64,000 bases of DNA, taken from positions 10,860,134-10,924,133 of the forward strand of contig CM055618.1 in NCBI GenBank assembly GCA_029379385.1. The letters run 5' to 3'. Both the position numbers and the translations under genes were made by a program. Below the pieces are notes generated by a model. It ran no database searches and was not told where the DNA came from. It saw nothing but the letters and a program-made list of their open reading frames with translations. Every line of letters begins with the position of its first letter. Within the stretch, counting starts at the first letter, position 1. Below, piece by piece: positions 1 to 12,340 of the stretch. The stretch comes from Quillaja saponaria. Lineage: Eukaryota > Streptophyta > Magnoliopsida > Fabales > Quillajaceae.

Positions 1-29
1 TTTGATACTGATGTTTTCTGTTTCTTAAG

Positions 30-2271
30 ATTGTTATTACTAATCTAGAAGCCAACTCAAGGTTGGAGCTTGATGCAAAGAAATGGCCTGATGCTCAAAA
101 TGATGATTCTTCTGCATTCTACAAGGTGAAGTTAGTTTCAATTCAACTTATTTCTGTAACAAATACTGTTTTGAGAAGTTGAAATGATCGCATCTCTGTT
201 TTGTGTTATTTTGATTCTCGTTTTGCACACCAGCATTTAGTTCATTTTGTTAAAAATGATCAGAAATCTGTATTACAATTTCTGGTTGCATAACCAAATA
301 TTATAAATGGTTATTTGATTCTGTTATTGTTTATGAAGATTGTCTTGTTTATCTTTATTGCAAAATGAGTGTTGATACCTGCTTAATTTTCCTCTGGGGT
401 CATTTATGTTCTAATGTGATTGATTTCACTTTTCCCGCTTTGTCATTAGGTTCCTTTTTCGAATGTTGTATACATTGAACGTTCTGATTTCCGGATGAAA
501 GACTCAAAAGATTATTATGGCCTTGCTCCTGGAAAATTTGTCCTACTCAGGTAGGTGAAAAATACGGATTGTATATTGTGCCAGGCACTTGAGGTACCTT
601 CAGCACAGTACTGAAAACCTTTTTCATTGGTGCAGATATGCATTTCCCATAAAATGCGCAGAAGTTATTTTAGCTGATGATAATGAAACCATTCTTGAAA
701 TCCGGGCTGAGTATGATCCTTCAAAGAAGTCAAAGCCTAAGGTTATTTTTATTTTGAAAAATATGATTTTTGATTGTTAATTTGCTTACAGATTTTCAAA
801 ACTGAGGCTGAATTCTTTTTTGTTAATTTATTTGTCACATAGGGTGTTCTTCATTGGGTTGCTGAACCTTCCCCAGGAGTTGATCCATTTAAGGTGGAAG
901 TCAGGTTGTTTGAGAAGCTATTCCTTTCAAAGGTTGGGAATCACTTGTCTTCTCACTCAGCTCTACTCCGTCCCTCTCTCTCTCTCTCTCTGTTTTACTT
1001 TCCCCCCTCTTGTTATATAACTACTTATTCTAATGACTGTGACAGAATCCAGCTGAGCTTGAGAACTGGCTGGACGATCTTAACCCCAAGTCCAAAGAGG
1101 TGATTTCCAGTGCATATTCCGTACCCTCACTTCAGAGTGCAACAATTGGGGATAGGTTTCAATTTGAAAGACTAGGTATATTCGAGAACCTCTTATTTTT
1201 GGTAATTTGGGTGTCATTTTCTTGACCTTATGTTCTGGATCTTTTATTCACTTGATACTAGTAAAATTATAGCTTTGTGCTCTTTTCATGATATAGATGT
1301 AGTTATGCATGGATCCCTACTTTGACACACATCACTTGAACACTTTTAGCTTCAAATATAAGGACTACAAGTACAAGGCTTGCTGTATATCTTGTTATAT
1401 TTAAGGACATATGCTTTAGATTGTTCATTTCCTTCTAGTATTATTTTACCTAATTGGTATCATCCTTTTTCACCGAGTTGGTCAAGTATTATTTGCCGCT
1501 GAATTTGGGAAAATTTTAGGTGAGCGATATTCTTTTGGGATATTTTAGTTTTCTAAATTTGGTATGATACAGGTCTATGTTGCTCTTCCATAATTTTTAT
1601 ACTTATAAAATTTGCAGTTCAACACTGTTCAGAAAGATGAATGGTATTTTATATTTATAATGTAATGTCGTTAGAATAATTTATCTTTTTTTTACAAGCT
1701 TCACATTTGCAAATTGCATATGCCATGTATTGGGGCGCTTAAGCTTCACACAATTTGTATATTGTCTCGTGCTAGCTTTGTTGGTTTCTTTCTGCCATTA
1801 TGTATTATCATTTCATGAAATTGCCTTGGACACATTTTTTCAGAAAACATGAGCCCATAACTCTGCTTGTCCGTGTAATCTGTCGGCTTATCTCTTTAGT
1901 ATTTATTTAGATTTTTCAAACTCCCAAGTGGCATGTCTTTCGAGAAGCTTCAATGTCTGGGTTTGGGAAGGTTTTTGGACTCAGATTGGGTTTATCAGGC
2001 CCATCTTCTGAGAGTATTAGACTTGTAGCTTCTCTTTTACTATTTGCAAATTGTCATTATGATTTAGTGTTCCTTTTTCTGTAAGGCATTTCTTCTCATG
2101 GTAAATAAGGGAAAAAGAATTGCGGAATTATGTTTGTAATATGTTGTGTTTATGACTCTTATACCTGCACTTTCAGGCTATTTTGTGGTAGACAAGGATT
2201 CCACTTCTGAAAAACTTGTTTTCAATCGGACGGTCACGCTAAGAGACAGCTACAGTAAGGGTGAGAAGTAG
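30..2271 (+). CDS. OVA9: Glutaminyl-tRNA synthetase, 3' part (partial)
   Basis: Charges tRNA-Gln with glutamine in cytosol or organelles. Only the C-terminal part is in the window. Exons read as 30-125, 450-550, 636-741, 843-932, 1046-1175 and 2177-2271, each with AG/GT borders and continuous phase, ending at TAG 2269-2271. The protein contains the GlnRS-specific stretch DSKDYYGLAPGKFVLLR followed by YAFPIKC, then GVLHWV and a final FNRTVTLRDSYSKGEK. These belong to the anticodon-binding beta-barrel domains. The catalytic Rossmann domain with HIGH/KMSKS lies upstream of the window. The last intron (1176-2176) is about 1 kb. A (TC)n run near 970-992 sits in an intron. The family call is strong; the symbol assumes orthology to the single Arabidopsis gene. 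Confidence 0.9.
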
Positions 2272-5200
2272 GGGTGCACTTAACGGAAAGTAGACGTAAA
2301 ATGTAATGTGGCGACCAAGTCAGCAGTTGATACATGCTTTGATATCCTGTGTATAAAATACAGAACCAGCTAATCAATAGATACAAGCTCAAGCTGTATT
2401 TGCTATAATCTTCAGTCAGAAAGTGTGAAAAACGTTGAATTGTGTAAGTTCTGTTGTCCACTGAGAGTTAATTGTCTTGTATTATGAACTTCAAAAGAAA
2501 AGATTTGTAATGTATCTGGTAACAATATGGGTCTCAGATATCCAGAATTTGATTGTTGTTTGGATAAAATCTTTGTATTTTATGAATTTTGCTAGGTGTT
2601 CTCAACAAGGGGTACCATGTCTCCGTACATCATTAAATCATAGCTTTTGAGTTTTGGGTGCCAGCCTCCAGATCTCGAGCTAACACACACCATATGTAAT
2701 GTAATGCCATGAAAGTTTTACCTGAAAGTCATTGTTGTACTGTACCTTTTAGCGTCTCTGGGAACAAATTGACGGAGGCAATATTCTTAAAACCGGTTGA
2801 ACAGTGATTTGGACTAACGAACTGTTTTGGTAGTTGAATTGTGGAAAATTGGTGAAAATTAGATAATCACAAGAATCAGAGTTTTTAAAAAAAAGAAAAA
2901 TTAAAATTAAATTGAAAATTTAATATTTTAATGAGTCATTTTAACATGCATTTAAATTCAGTTAAAAAGATTTATTTATTTTTTTGAAGTGGTCCAGAAA
3001 AATTTCCTGTCTCGAGAGACTGTCCGGGAGGTTAGACTTTCTTAGAAGACATACAAGAGTTTATTTTCCTTTCCTAAAGAATAAAATTATGTTATGAAAA
3101 ATTTATTTATTTTTTAAAATTTTAATATAATTATTAAAATAAACATATTTATAATATAAATGGTTCCTTTTTTTCTGTTGGATGGGAAAGGAAAGATAAG
3201 AACAGAGACGAAAATTAGAAAATCAAAGTTGTTATTGTAATGAACTTTGTCGAAAGGAAAATAGTTGAGAAAAAACAAAATAAAAAATAAAAAATCATTT
3301 AGTATTTTCTTTCATGTAAAACCCTCGTCACATAAAGTATTAAATAATCGTATCCCTCAACTGGGTCGTGGAGAACAGTCGAATCTTACACTCCAGCGCT
3401 GGCGTTGCAACTATGAGAAGGAAGAATTATTCGACAAGAAGGTGTGTTTTAGTTAGTGCCTTTCACTTCAATGGACCTACTTTCTTTGAAAAGGTGTGGC
3501 TTCTTCTTGCACCATAATTTTGATAAAAATTTATTTTCCTCAGTAATGATTATTTATTCATATTATTAAAGGGCTTCAACTTTGAAAAGAAGAACTCTTT
3601 TTAAGTTTCAACTAAGAAAAGTAAAAGACTGGTCTCTCACTCAGTCTTCTGTTGGGAGTTTGATATCTTCACGCTTATGTATGATAGTGAAAGGTTCAGA
3701 GGTTGAACTTGAAAGGTTGATTTGATTGAATTTTGAAGGGGGGTGAGTCCCTAATCTGTGTATGCGTATCTATCAATCTATCTCTTTACTCACATGAACA
3801 CTAAGTACAGATTTTTGTGCACATGCTGGGGTTTGATTTATTCTAAAGGTTTATAATGGGATTTGACTAAGGGAGCTTGTAAGATACTTGTACACCTAAT
3901 TAATTCCAAGAAGAAAAAGGAATACAAACCAAATTGTTGCTGTAGACTTTAGTAGCTGTATATTAGCATGTTTTGTATAGAATCCTACCCAAGTATTCTA
4001 AAGGGACTTAAGGCATTTTTGCTTTCTAATTTAGGAGTTTGAGAAAAGAAGAAAATGCAGTAAGATAGCTTTGCTGCATTTGTAAAATTGGTATTATGTG
4101 TCTTTCTCCACGTAGTCTGGCTTTTCCTTTATATCTAAACAAGAGTTCTGAAAACATCTTAACTGAGGTTCAATTATTGGGAGGAAAGTTTTGAAAGAAT
4201 ATAATTTGTATTTTGATTCACAATTCAGAAAGAATTGAAGTGTACAAGAACTTCAAGCAGTCTTTTGTGAACCTTTGTATCAAAACAACAGTTAAACCTT
4301 TGATTTCATCATAACCTTGGAACTATAATAGGTTAGAAAAGAGGACTCAAACTTTTTCCATGTAAACAAAGAAGAGTTAAGAGGTACGTTATTGTCATTA
4401 AGTCAGCTAAAACTAGAGGCGGAATCTTTGTTTGTGTAGAAGACTGAATTTGCTAGTGGCTGATTTGATGATGACATAGTTGAATCAGAAAGCCTAACTG
4501 TTGTTTATTCTGAACTTAGACTGCTTATTTGCAAGTTTGTTTTGTTTAGTGAAGTCTATCATTATCAAAGAAAATCATGAAAAACTGAAAAGAAAACCAA
4601 GGAAGCTTAGTTTATGTTCCAGTCAAATTGTATTAAACTTCTTCCTAGTCATGGCAAATGAGCTATTTTTTATTTATGAGTCCTTAGCTTCACTCCTCTA
4701 GATACACCAACCTCACATTGTCCTTGTAGACAGATGGCAAGTTAGGCAACACTTTTCTTCTCCCACTTGTGTACTATTTGATGTCGTGCAGCTAATTAAG
4801 CAATGATTGATGCTATCTTAAGGTGGTCACACTCCACCAATAATAGTCAAAGGGAGCCATATAGATATGGTCATAGCCTGTTGTGCAATGATGGCATGCG
4901 CACAAGTAAATGCATGAGGACAATAACTTTTACATGATCAAAGTGATTCAAATGGCTAACTATTTTAGTCCCTTCAAGACACTGGGTCTATTTGGATAAA
5001 TTGTGTAAGTAGAAACACTTTTCAAGTAAAACTGTTTAAAAAGTGTTGTATAAATAGATGAAAAGTGTTGTATAAAGAGATGAAAAGTGTTTGAGTGAGT
5101 TAATATAAAGCACTTTGAGATAAAATGTTGTTTGATTGTATTTTTTTAAAAGAAATATTGAGTATTGATTGAAATTACTAGAAAGTTGTTTTGGAACCTT

Positions 5201-6566
5201 TTTGCAACAAAGTTGTTTGAAAATATATTTTCATAAATAGTTTTGATATCTAAATATTGAAAATATATATATTACTTTTCTTAAATAATGATAACATACA
5301 TTTTTTGAGAGATTTTGATTCTATATATAAATTAGAATAAGTTTTTATCTTGAAATATGACAAATATTTGGGGTAAAAATTATTAAAATTTATTTTAGCT
5401 TCTCTTGTTTTTTATTTGAAAAAACTTCTATTTCTAGTTTCAGCTTTTAAAAGTCTACAAGCCCAAAAATATTTTTCATTAAATCTCAAAAATTAAAATC
5501 TTTATTACCAAAGGTGTAAACCCAAAAGTTATTCTAAAAGCTAAACCAAAAGAAGGCACTTACTAGTCCATTATTTTCTGCAGAAGGAATACCTTCTGAA
5601 AGAAGATACCTATTTGGTAAAATATTTACTTACCTCAAATTCTTGTAGGAATTCTTGCTCAAGATAATCAGTCTATTGATGAGGAAATTTGTTTTAGTTG
5701 TCCCATTTTTGATCCAAGCTTTTGGTCTAATTAATATAATAACTAATGATTGCCTTAATATGTAGTGAAACTAAAAGAATGAACACGACTCCAGCTTAAT
5801 GACCTTTCTAGCATTTTTCCTGCGAAGGAAATAATTCTGAATTTATACAATATATTGGTTATGGGAGAAGTTCAAATCCCACTGAGCTAGATAATAAATC
5901 AAATGTATAATGACTTAATGAATTGCCACAGGCCATTGCCCTTGAGAGATCATATGGAGGACATGTGGATATGGAGTCTGATTGCAGGATTTACCTTAGA
6001 CCCAGAATCACCAGAGAGCAAATTGTTCAATGATAATGGTCACATCTCCTCCTGAATATTTTGATTGAGGTAAAAACTACTATATCAATTTGCAAGTTGA
6101 CCCCCTTCTTGCATCTCCCTTTATTAACATGTACATAATTTGTAAGTGTCACTCTACAACTAGATGTGACTCCACATAAGTTCCTTGTCACTTCATCTCA
6201 CATCATTTCCTTGAATTGACTGCATATTTGATTTTAATTGAATGGATCAAACAGGAAATAATTTCATTTACTAATACAAAATGCACTGATGACAACCAAG
6301 ACAAAAGATACATTGTTTTAATCAGTCAATAGTATTTTCCAACTCTAACTAGACTTAAAACAGAATCACTGACTATCCTCTGTACTAATACAATACAACA
6401 GAAACCTGCTATGAAAGATTACCCATTAATTTAGATTGAGCCATGAAAATGAGCTATCCTAGAAACACTTCAGCCTCTAGACCAGTATAGATATGAATGT
6501 TTATGTTCTCCGGGTAAATCATCCAATGATGACACCAACACCAGATGCATGCCCATTTCTTACTGT
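2272..6566. other. Intergenic, AT-rich; no gene recognised
   Basis: About 4.3 kb between the convergent 3' ends of the GlnRS and MYB genes. Only short, compositionally biased open frames occur, with no recognisable protein family. The stretch 4980-5580 looks like a decayed MITE and is listed separately. The part near 3340-3450 is slightly less AT-rich and could be an unrecognised exon or noncoding transcript, but nothing supports a product. Confidence 0.5.
4980..5560. repeat. MITE-like AT-rich element with short internal tandem copies
   Basis: Begins with a 'tctatttggataaattgtg' phrase typical of plant MITE ends. At about 5035-5092 it carries tandem copies of a roughly 23-25-base unit built on aaaagtgttgtataaa. 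The right end near 5540 (ttctaaaagctaaaccaaaag) is only loosely the reverse complement of the left. No clear target duplication was found, so the boundaries are approximate. Confidence 0.3.
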
Positions 6567-7644
6567 CTAAACTGTCACATTGTATCCATGTTCCATAAAG
6601 TATCTGTCATGTTGTCCATTAACCCACTCACTATTTGCCATATGGAAATCAAACTGTGAAATGTCATAAGTTTCAATTGCTGACATGGGGCCTAGGTTGA
6701 AACCTTCCATGTTATAGCTGTTGGTGTCCACATAACAACTGTCATGGATTGAGTTGTTGTAGACATTGTTATCAAAAGCATTGGAAGGACTTGTTGTGTG
6801 TTCTGAAATTTCAGGCAGCTGTGAAATTTTCATGGAATCTGGGGAAGGAATGATGGGGATGGACATGGAGCTTAAATTCCCTTTAAATTGATTTGACGCG
6901 CCTGTCAAATCCCCTACTGGAGTAGATGATGTAGACAGAGAAGTGACAGTGGGGCTAGCGGAAAAATATGCTGGATTCTCATCCATGGTTATCAAAGAAT
7001 AATGATTTGATGAAGTTTGATCTATCTTTTGAAGCAACCTTGGCATCCAAAAACACCGAACCGCATCCAGGAACTTCTTGCTGCCAGACTCAATATTAAG
7101 TTGGCGTGCCTGCTTCTGTACCCTGGTTCTCCAATAATTCTTAATCTCATTGTCTGTTCTTCCAGGGAGTTGTTGAGCAATTTTGGACCACCTACCACAA
7201 AAAACCAAGCCCAATATCATACTAGTTATAGTTAAACTTGACAAAAATTGGTTGCAGATGCCTTTAAGAACAGAGAGTCACCTGTTACCCCACTTGGCAT
7301 GGAGTTCAAGGATCAATAGTTGTTCTTGTGGAGTAAGGTTCCCTCGCTTAATATCGGGTCTTAAATAATTCAGCCACCTTAGTCTGCAGCTCTTCCCTGT
7401 TCTCTTCAATCCTGAAATATTATAAGAGGAACTAAATGAAACTGTGCAGATGAAATTATTCTCAAATTATAAAGTACTCTGAGGCTGTTTACCTGCACGT
7501 TTGGCTAACATATTCCAGCGACCTTCACCATGACTAGCAATGTAGTGTATAAGCAGACTGTCCTTCTTCAAGTGTCCATGGTCCCCTTTTTATCCCATTT
7601 TCATCTTCATTAGAAGTGCATACCCTCTTTGTAAATGTTGACAT
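6567..7644 (-). CDS. MYB62: R2R3-MYB transcription factor, MYB62/MYB116-like, frameshifted in exon 1
   Basis: DNA-binding regulator. Three exons on the minus strand: 7644-7493, 7411-7282 and 7191-6567. Intron positions are the classic R2R3-MYB ones, and exon 2 has the standard 130 bases. R2 starts RGPWTLEE. R2/R3 continue with [49 protein letters not shown] and [21 protein letters not shown]. The following [12 protein letters not shown] and [13 protein letters not shown] stretch is diagnostic of subgroup 20, closest to MYB62/MYB116. Exon 1 has one extra G in GAAGAAGGACAG (about 7561-7567), so the frame runs into TAG inside R2; the whole remainder is otherwise intact (about 301 residues without the extra base). 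Known members of this clade respond to phosphate starvation and gibberellin. A very recent pseudogene or a consensus error are both possible. Confidence 0.85.
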
Positions 7645-7659
7645 GACTGGTGGGAGTGA

Positions 7660-7697
7660 GTATGTGTGTGTGTGTGAGAAAGATATATATATATGAT
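7660..7697. repeat. (GT)n and (TA)n microsatellites in MYB 5' leader
   Basis: Adjacent runs tgtgtgtgtgtg and atatatatatat lie 16-53 bases upstream of the MYB start codon, probably within its 5' untranslated region. They are likely length-variable between individuals. Confidence 0.7.
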
Positions 7698-7749
7698 AGG
7701 CCTTTATTTCTGTTGTAGAAATGGAGCTGTGAAAGTGGGACTCAAAGCA

Positions 7750-7760
7750 TCTTATATAAT
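7750..7760 (-). promoter_or_regulatory. Probable TATA box of the MYB gene
   Basis: On the minus strand the sequence reads tattatataag about 110 bases upstream of the ATG at 7644, a plausible TATA position for a plant gene with a leader of about 80 bases. Supported only by motif and spacing. Confidence 0.35.
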
Positions 7761-10383
7761 ATAGATTCCAACAAGGTTCCAACTGAATTTAGAAAATTTT
7801 ACAAAGACGCCTCAAGAAGAATTTGACCACATGATCACCCTCTTTTATGCATCCCTAGTGGGATTCTCTATGATGGGTTTGGTAGTCTAAGTACAACAGG
7901 CTATGTGTTAGTCCGTAGAGGTCCAAAACTTGATGATACCCTACTTTTATTGGGTGCTTATAGGTTGATCATGCAAAATACCATATTAATTAGAGCACAA
8001 AATAGGCAAAACACAATGGATCAAATTAAACAGTCATTGTTATATCAGTATATATGGAGGGAATATAATCCTGCTTCTTTTAGCATTTAGTCAAGTTTCT
8101 GTACAGTGTTTTGAAAAGTAGCTAAGCTCCATGTATTTTAGAACAAATACTTTTCCGTAACTTTTATTGCCAATAATTATTAAATTATTAAACTAAAACT
8201 AGGATAGCCCTACTAAGCAGAGGAAGTTTTCAGGAACTTCGTCTTGAAAGTGAACCTTCTATAATATGGGGAATGAATCATGAATGATACCATCTAGTGT
8301 TTCTAGATTTTCAATACGAGAAACATGCTTGTTTAAACAAAATATTTAGGTTATGGAGCATATTAGAAACTTAAGAATAGTGATTAGTTACTGTGTGGTT
8401 GAATGACAAGGATGGCTGCTCCATTTATTTTTCTTTTCTCCACTGTTGTTATATATATATTGTTTTTCTTAACCCATCAATGCCTCATGAGACAGACTCC
8501 TAAATGGGTATAAATTTCCAAAAGCAAACACACAGCAAATATTGATATTTTTCTACATACCACTTTATACACAACACAATTAGCACTCTGAAGAAACAGT
8601 GGGTAAGTGAGCTCGTAGAAGAGTGCATGTTCTCCACCTGTTAGCTAAAATCAATGGTGGTAAAGTTGTATACTTAAAAAAAATCAACACTTCAGAAGTA
8701 TTGACACTTCTAATAGTGATGTGTCTCTATGTTGAACACACGTTATTTTTACAGGTCATAATATATATATTTTTGAAATCTTTTCAAAGTGTACATGTGT
8801 GTGTCATATTATGTTCCTTTCCATGTCAATATCTGTGCTTCTTAACAGAAAACTGTTTTAAATGCATCACATCCCCCAGAAGATATGTATATAAAAGGTT
8901 GTAAGGTTTGTGCGTGAAGTTTTTGTCTTTACCATGATATTATTGATTTGTTCATCATCCTTCAGAAGCATGCTCTAAGAAAACTAAACCAAGATGTGTG
9001 GACAGAAGAGTAGCTAGAGGAGCAACCTTGAGAGCTTTCAACTCAAGGATGATGGTACTAGGTGTGGTATAGATGCTAGGAAAATGGTTATAATATGAAG
9101 AATCAATTATTGAAGGGGAGAAGAGGTTTGTATAGGTGGAGGTTGTCCATTCTCATGAAGGACGGAGGTTTTTCTGTAAAGAGTTAGAAAGCTCTATTAG
9201 TGGAGGGAGATGCGCTTATCACTTGAGCCTTTTTGAATGTAAAAGCTAAAATACTCATGTGATCACTTTAGTCTTTAGATAAAGCATGAATAAATTCTTA
9301 AGTCATATGATACAATCTTACATTAACTTGTGACTAAGATGTCATGACCATGACAAGAAATGTGACTGAGAAATTGCATGCGTGTTTGTTGGGGGTGGGA
9401 GACATGTTATGAATAGAAGTCAAAAAAACAAGTGCTTCCTAAGTTGTGATCAGAAATTTATTTAATAAAAATTTTAATACAAAATTGGTATAATACAAGG
9501 TATATAGGTTTTTGTACTGATAACATTATTAGTTGTAAATTGTAATCTTTTTTGCTTTCATTGTGAAAGCTTATAAAAAGATGAGGGTGACTCATGTTTA
9601 CTCCAATGTGGTAAATTCTAGATGTAGAATTATAATATAATATACAATAATATAGGTGTACATATCTTAATATCAAGTGATTGATTTTAAAAGTATAATT
9701 TTAACATGATATCAAGTTAGGTACTTTATGTAATCAATTTATCTCATTCTCATATAATATAAAACAATATCATTTCTAGATTCGAGTACTCCATTTTTTT
9801 TTTTTTCTTGTTTGTTTCATTATCCTCAGATTTGGGTCCATTTGAGGTCTTGCCATAATGCATGGGCTTATTCTTTCTTTGGGTAATGTACAGTTTCATT
9901 GTTATCTGTGCTCTAATTTTCTGGATCTTGAATGGCTTACAAATCTAGCTAAGTTCATAGTAACAAATTATGTCGTTCACGTAGCAATTCTCATAAACAA
10001 TACATACCTTCTGGTTCCATCAAGACTAGGTTGACATAAAGCAATACATACCTTCTACTTTACTCAGTCTAATGATCACCCAAGTTCTGCCCCAGATATT
10101 ACAGCCCTCAGCATCTGCCTATGATTTCAGATATGCAGAGAACAAGCTAAACATGTGATGCATGTCTCAGAAAACTTTGCCAATTATTCTTCTCCATTTT
10201 CTATATCAAACTGGGTTTGCTGAAAAAAAAAAAAAAAAAAAAAAAAAACAAGGTGAGGAACAAGTTTAGTGTCTTTCTTTTTGCTATAGAAGTTCAAGGT
10301 TTTCAATTACATTTGGTGTTTAATGTTTTTATGTCATGCAAGAGTATTTAATTGTGGGTTTGTTCTGTTTTATATATTTTTTG

Positions 10384-10472
10384 TTCTTGGAAGAGGGTGG
10401 CCGGAAATAAAAGGAAGAGAAAGAGTGACAGAGATGTTGAGAAACCAAAAGAAGTCATCCATGTAATTCAAG
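10384..10472 (+). pseudogene. Possible decayed bHLH fragment
   Basis: One frame reads KRVAGNKRKRKSDRDVEKP followed by KEVIHV. This resembles the basic lead-in found just before the bHLH domain in plant CIB/bHLH137-type factors (KRK...KPKEV.HVRA). The helix-loop-helix part itself is not seen downstream; the frame continues to a stop at about 10510. It could be a gene scrap or chance similarity in a Lys-rich frame. Confidence 0.25.
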
Positions 10473-11045
10473 TAAATCATGATTATGTTCTTCAGCTTTT
10501 AAACCTGGACTAGAAAGCTTTTAAAGACTTCTGCTGAAGATAAAAAATAAAACTCATCTTAACAATGATTAACAACTTAGTTTCCCAAAAATGCACCAGG
10601 AAAAAAAAAAATTCAAAAGCTAAATCAAATGAGAATTAGTACAAGAACACCTTAATTTATCTTTTATTATGTTTTAGGATCAAATATAATTGGCTTTTTT
10701 TTCCACTAGGAATTGTGATAAGTTTTACTTGGGGCCAATTATAAAAGATTTTTTGTTTTATTTTTGGTTGCTAAAATGTAATTTACTTGAGACAATATAG
10801 TTGACAAGAAAGAATTGATAGGTCTGATGTTCTGTTTTCATGGTTAAATTATAATTCAATATACTTATCAATCATGATTTCTTTTTATATACATATGCTC
10901 TTTATATATCTTTTATGACTTAATCTTCCTAAACTAGCAATAAATAAATAAAACTGAAATTATTTATGAATTCATATGATTGACTTGATGACTATGGCAT
11001 TTGGATTAAATGTTTATTTTATTTTATATTTTTTGTTAAGATAAA

Positions 11046-12036
11046 AGCAGTGGCGGAACTACACTAGTGTGAGTGGGTATACTTTAAAAAAAAAATATTA
11101 TTTTTATATCCTTTAAGTGTTTAATGAGAGGTTGAACAATATAAGTGAGTGGCACTTACTGAAATTTTAAAAAAGTAAACAATTATTCACACATTTTTCA
11201 TTTAGACATATTCTGCTCTGAATTAGAATCATGTTTGGAGAGAGAGAGAGAGAGAGGAAGGGAATATGTGAAGCTCATTAAGCTATGAGCATGTGAAGGA
11301 AAAGTGAAAACTGGAACCTACAAGAAGTTAAGCTGTGGTCATTCCAAGAAAAAAAAAAATTAAAAAAAATTTCTTTTTCGCCTTCCTTGTACATAATCTT
11401 TGATTTCTATCCTTTTCCTGTTGAATTTTGGTGCCACTAATAATTACTCTGCAATTGTTAATTTGTTGTTGTTATTTCTCTGCACAAAACTAATTACAAT
11501 TGTTCTTCATTTTTGTTGGAACCAATTACAATTGTTGTCTTAATTTTATCATTTTTATTTTAAGGGCCTAGAGAGACTTGAAACTTTTACATATTATATG
11601 TTTTTATTGTCTTAATTTTTGTCAATTTAATTTTAAGAGCCTAGAGAGATTTAAAAGCTTCTACATATTGTATGTTTTTATTGTTATTATTATCATTGAT
11701 TTCTCGCGAGTATCCTTATATTTTTTTCTTGTATATTGTATATTTTTATTGTTAATTTAATTTATTTTAATTTTTATTGTTATTTTAATTGCATGTGAAT
11801 GTTATGAAATATTATCATTAATGTTTAAATTGTATATTTTTTAATATTATGAATGGAAAAATATTTGATAAAGAGACCAAGATTTGATTGTGATGCCGAG
11901 GAACCTAGTAGTGATAGTGGTATTTTAGCAACAATGTTATGATATTAGAAGTGCTACTTTAGCTTAATGATTTATTTGTAAATTTAGAAAATAAGCTTTT
12001 AAATCCACTAACATAAAATCCTGCTTCCACAATTGG
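11046..12036. mobile_element. Possible transposon remnant with 'agtggcggaac' end
   Basis: The left end reads gcagtggcggaactacac and the right end tcctgcttccacaattg, weakly reverse-complementary and like the ends of many plant DNA-transposon derivatives. The interior is AT-rich with no transposase frame. Boundaries and class are uncertain. Confidence 0.25.
11560..11705. repeat. 73-base tandem duplication
   Basis: Two imperfect copies with period about 73: one starts ttaagggcctagagagactt (about 11560), the next ttaagagcctagagagattt (about 11633). Both end in a 'tacatattRtatgtttttattgt' phrase, with a weak third partial copy near 11728. Confidence 0.6.
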
Positions 12037-12340
12037 ATGAAAAAGAGGTTCGTCTAAGAAAGAAAATGTTCTAGAGAAAATAACTTATTACATAAATTAG
12101 TGACTAAAATTTAAATTTGAGATGTGGACTAAGCTTTTTAATTAGAGTTCTTAATTCCTTTGCTTAAGATGCAATCAAAATAAAAATTAAGAAAAGAGAC
12201 GGCTGAGCAACTAAGCGCCAAATGCCGTTGCTTGGATTCTAACGCCAATGAAATACCTATAATTTCCCAACTTCCTTCCTCAGCTCTCCATCTTCATTCT
12301 TCGTGCATTTTCATTTGCTTTCCCGACACAAGCTACGACT

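Larger units (their letters stand above)
7761..12340. other. Intergenic, AT-rich, with repeats and decayed fragments
   Basis: About 4.6 kb without an intact gene. It holds a poly(A) tract of about 24 bases (10222-10247), a short bHLH-like peptide (10390-10470), a (GA)n run near 11239-11255, a 73-base tandem duplication (11560-11705) and a possible transposon remnant (11046-12036). Short open frames near 8623-8904 and 11578-11760 are AT-rich and resemble no protein I recognise. Confidence 0.5.

Noticed and set aside
5870..5895. tRNA-like phrase ttcaaatcccactgagc
   Set aside because: No acceptor stem, D arm or anticodon arm can be formed around it.
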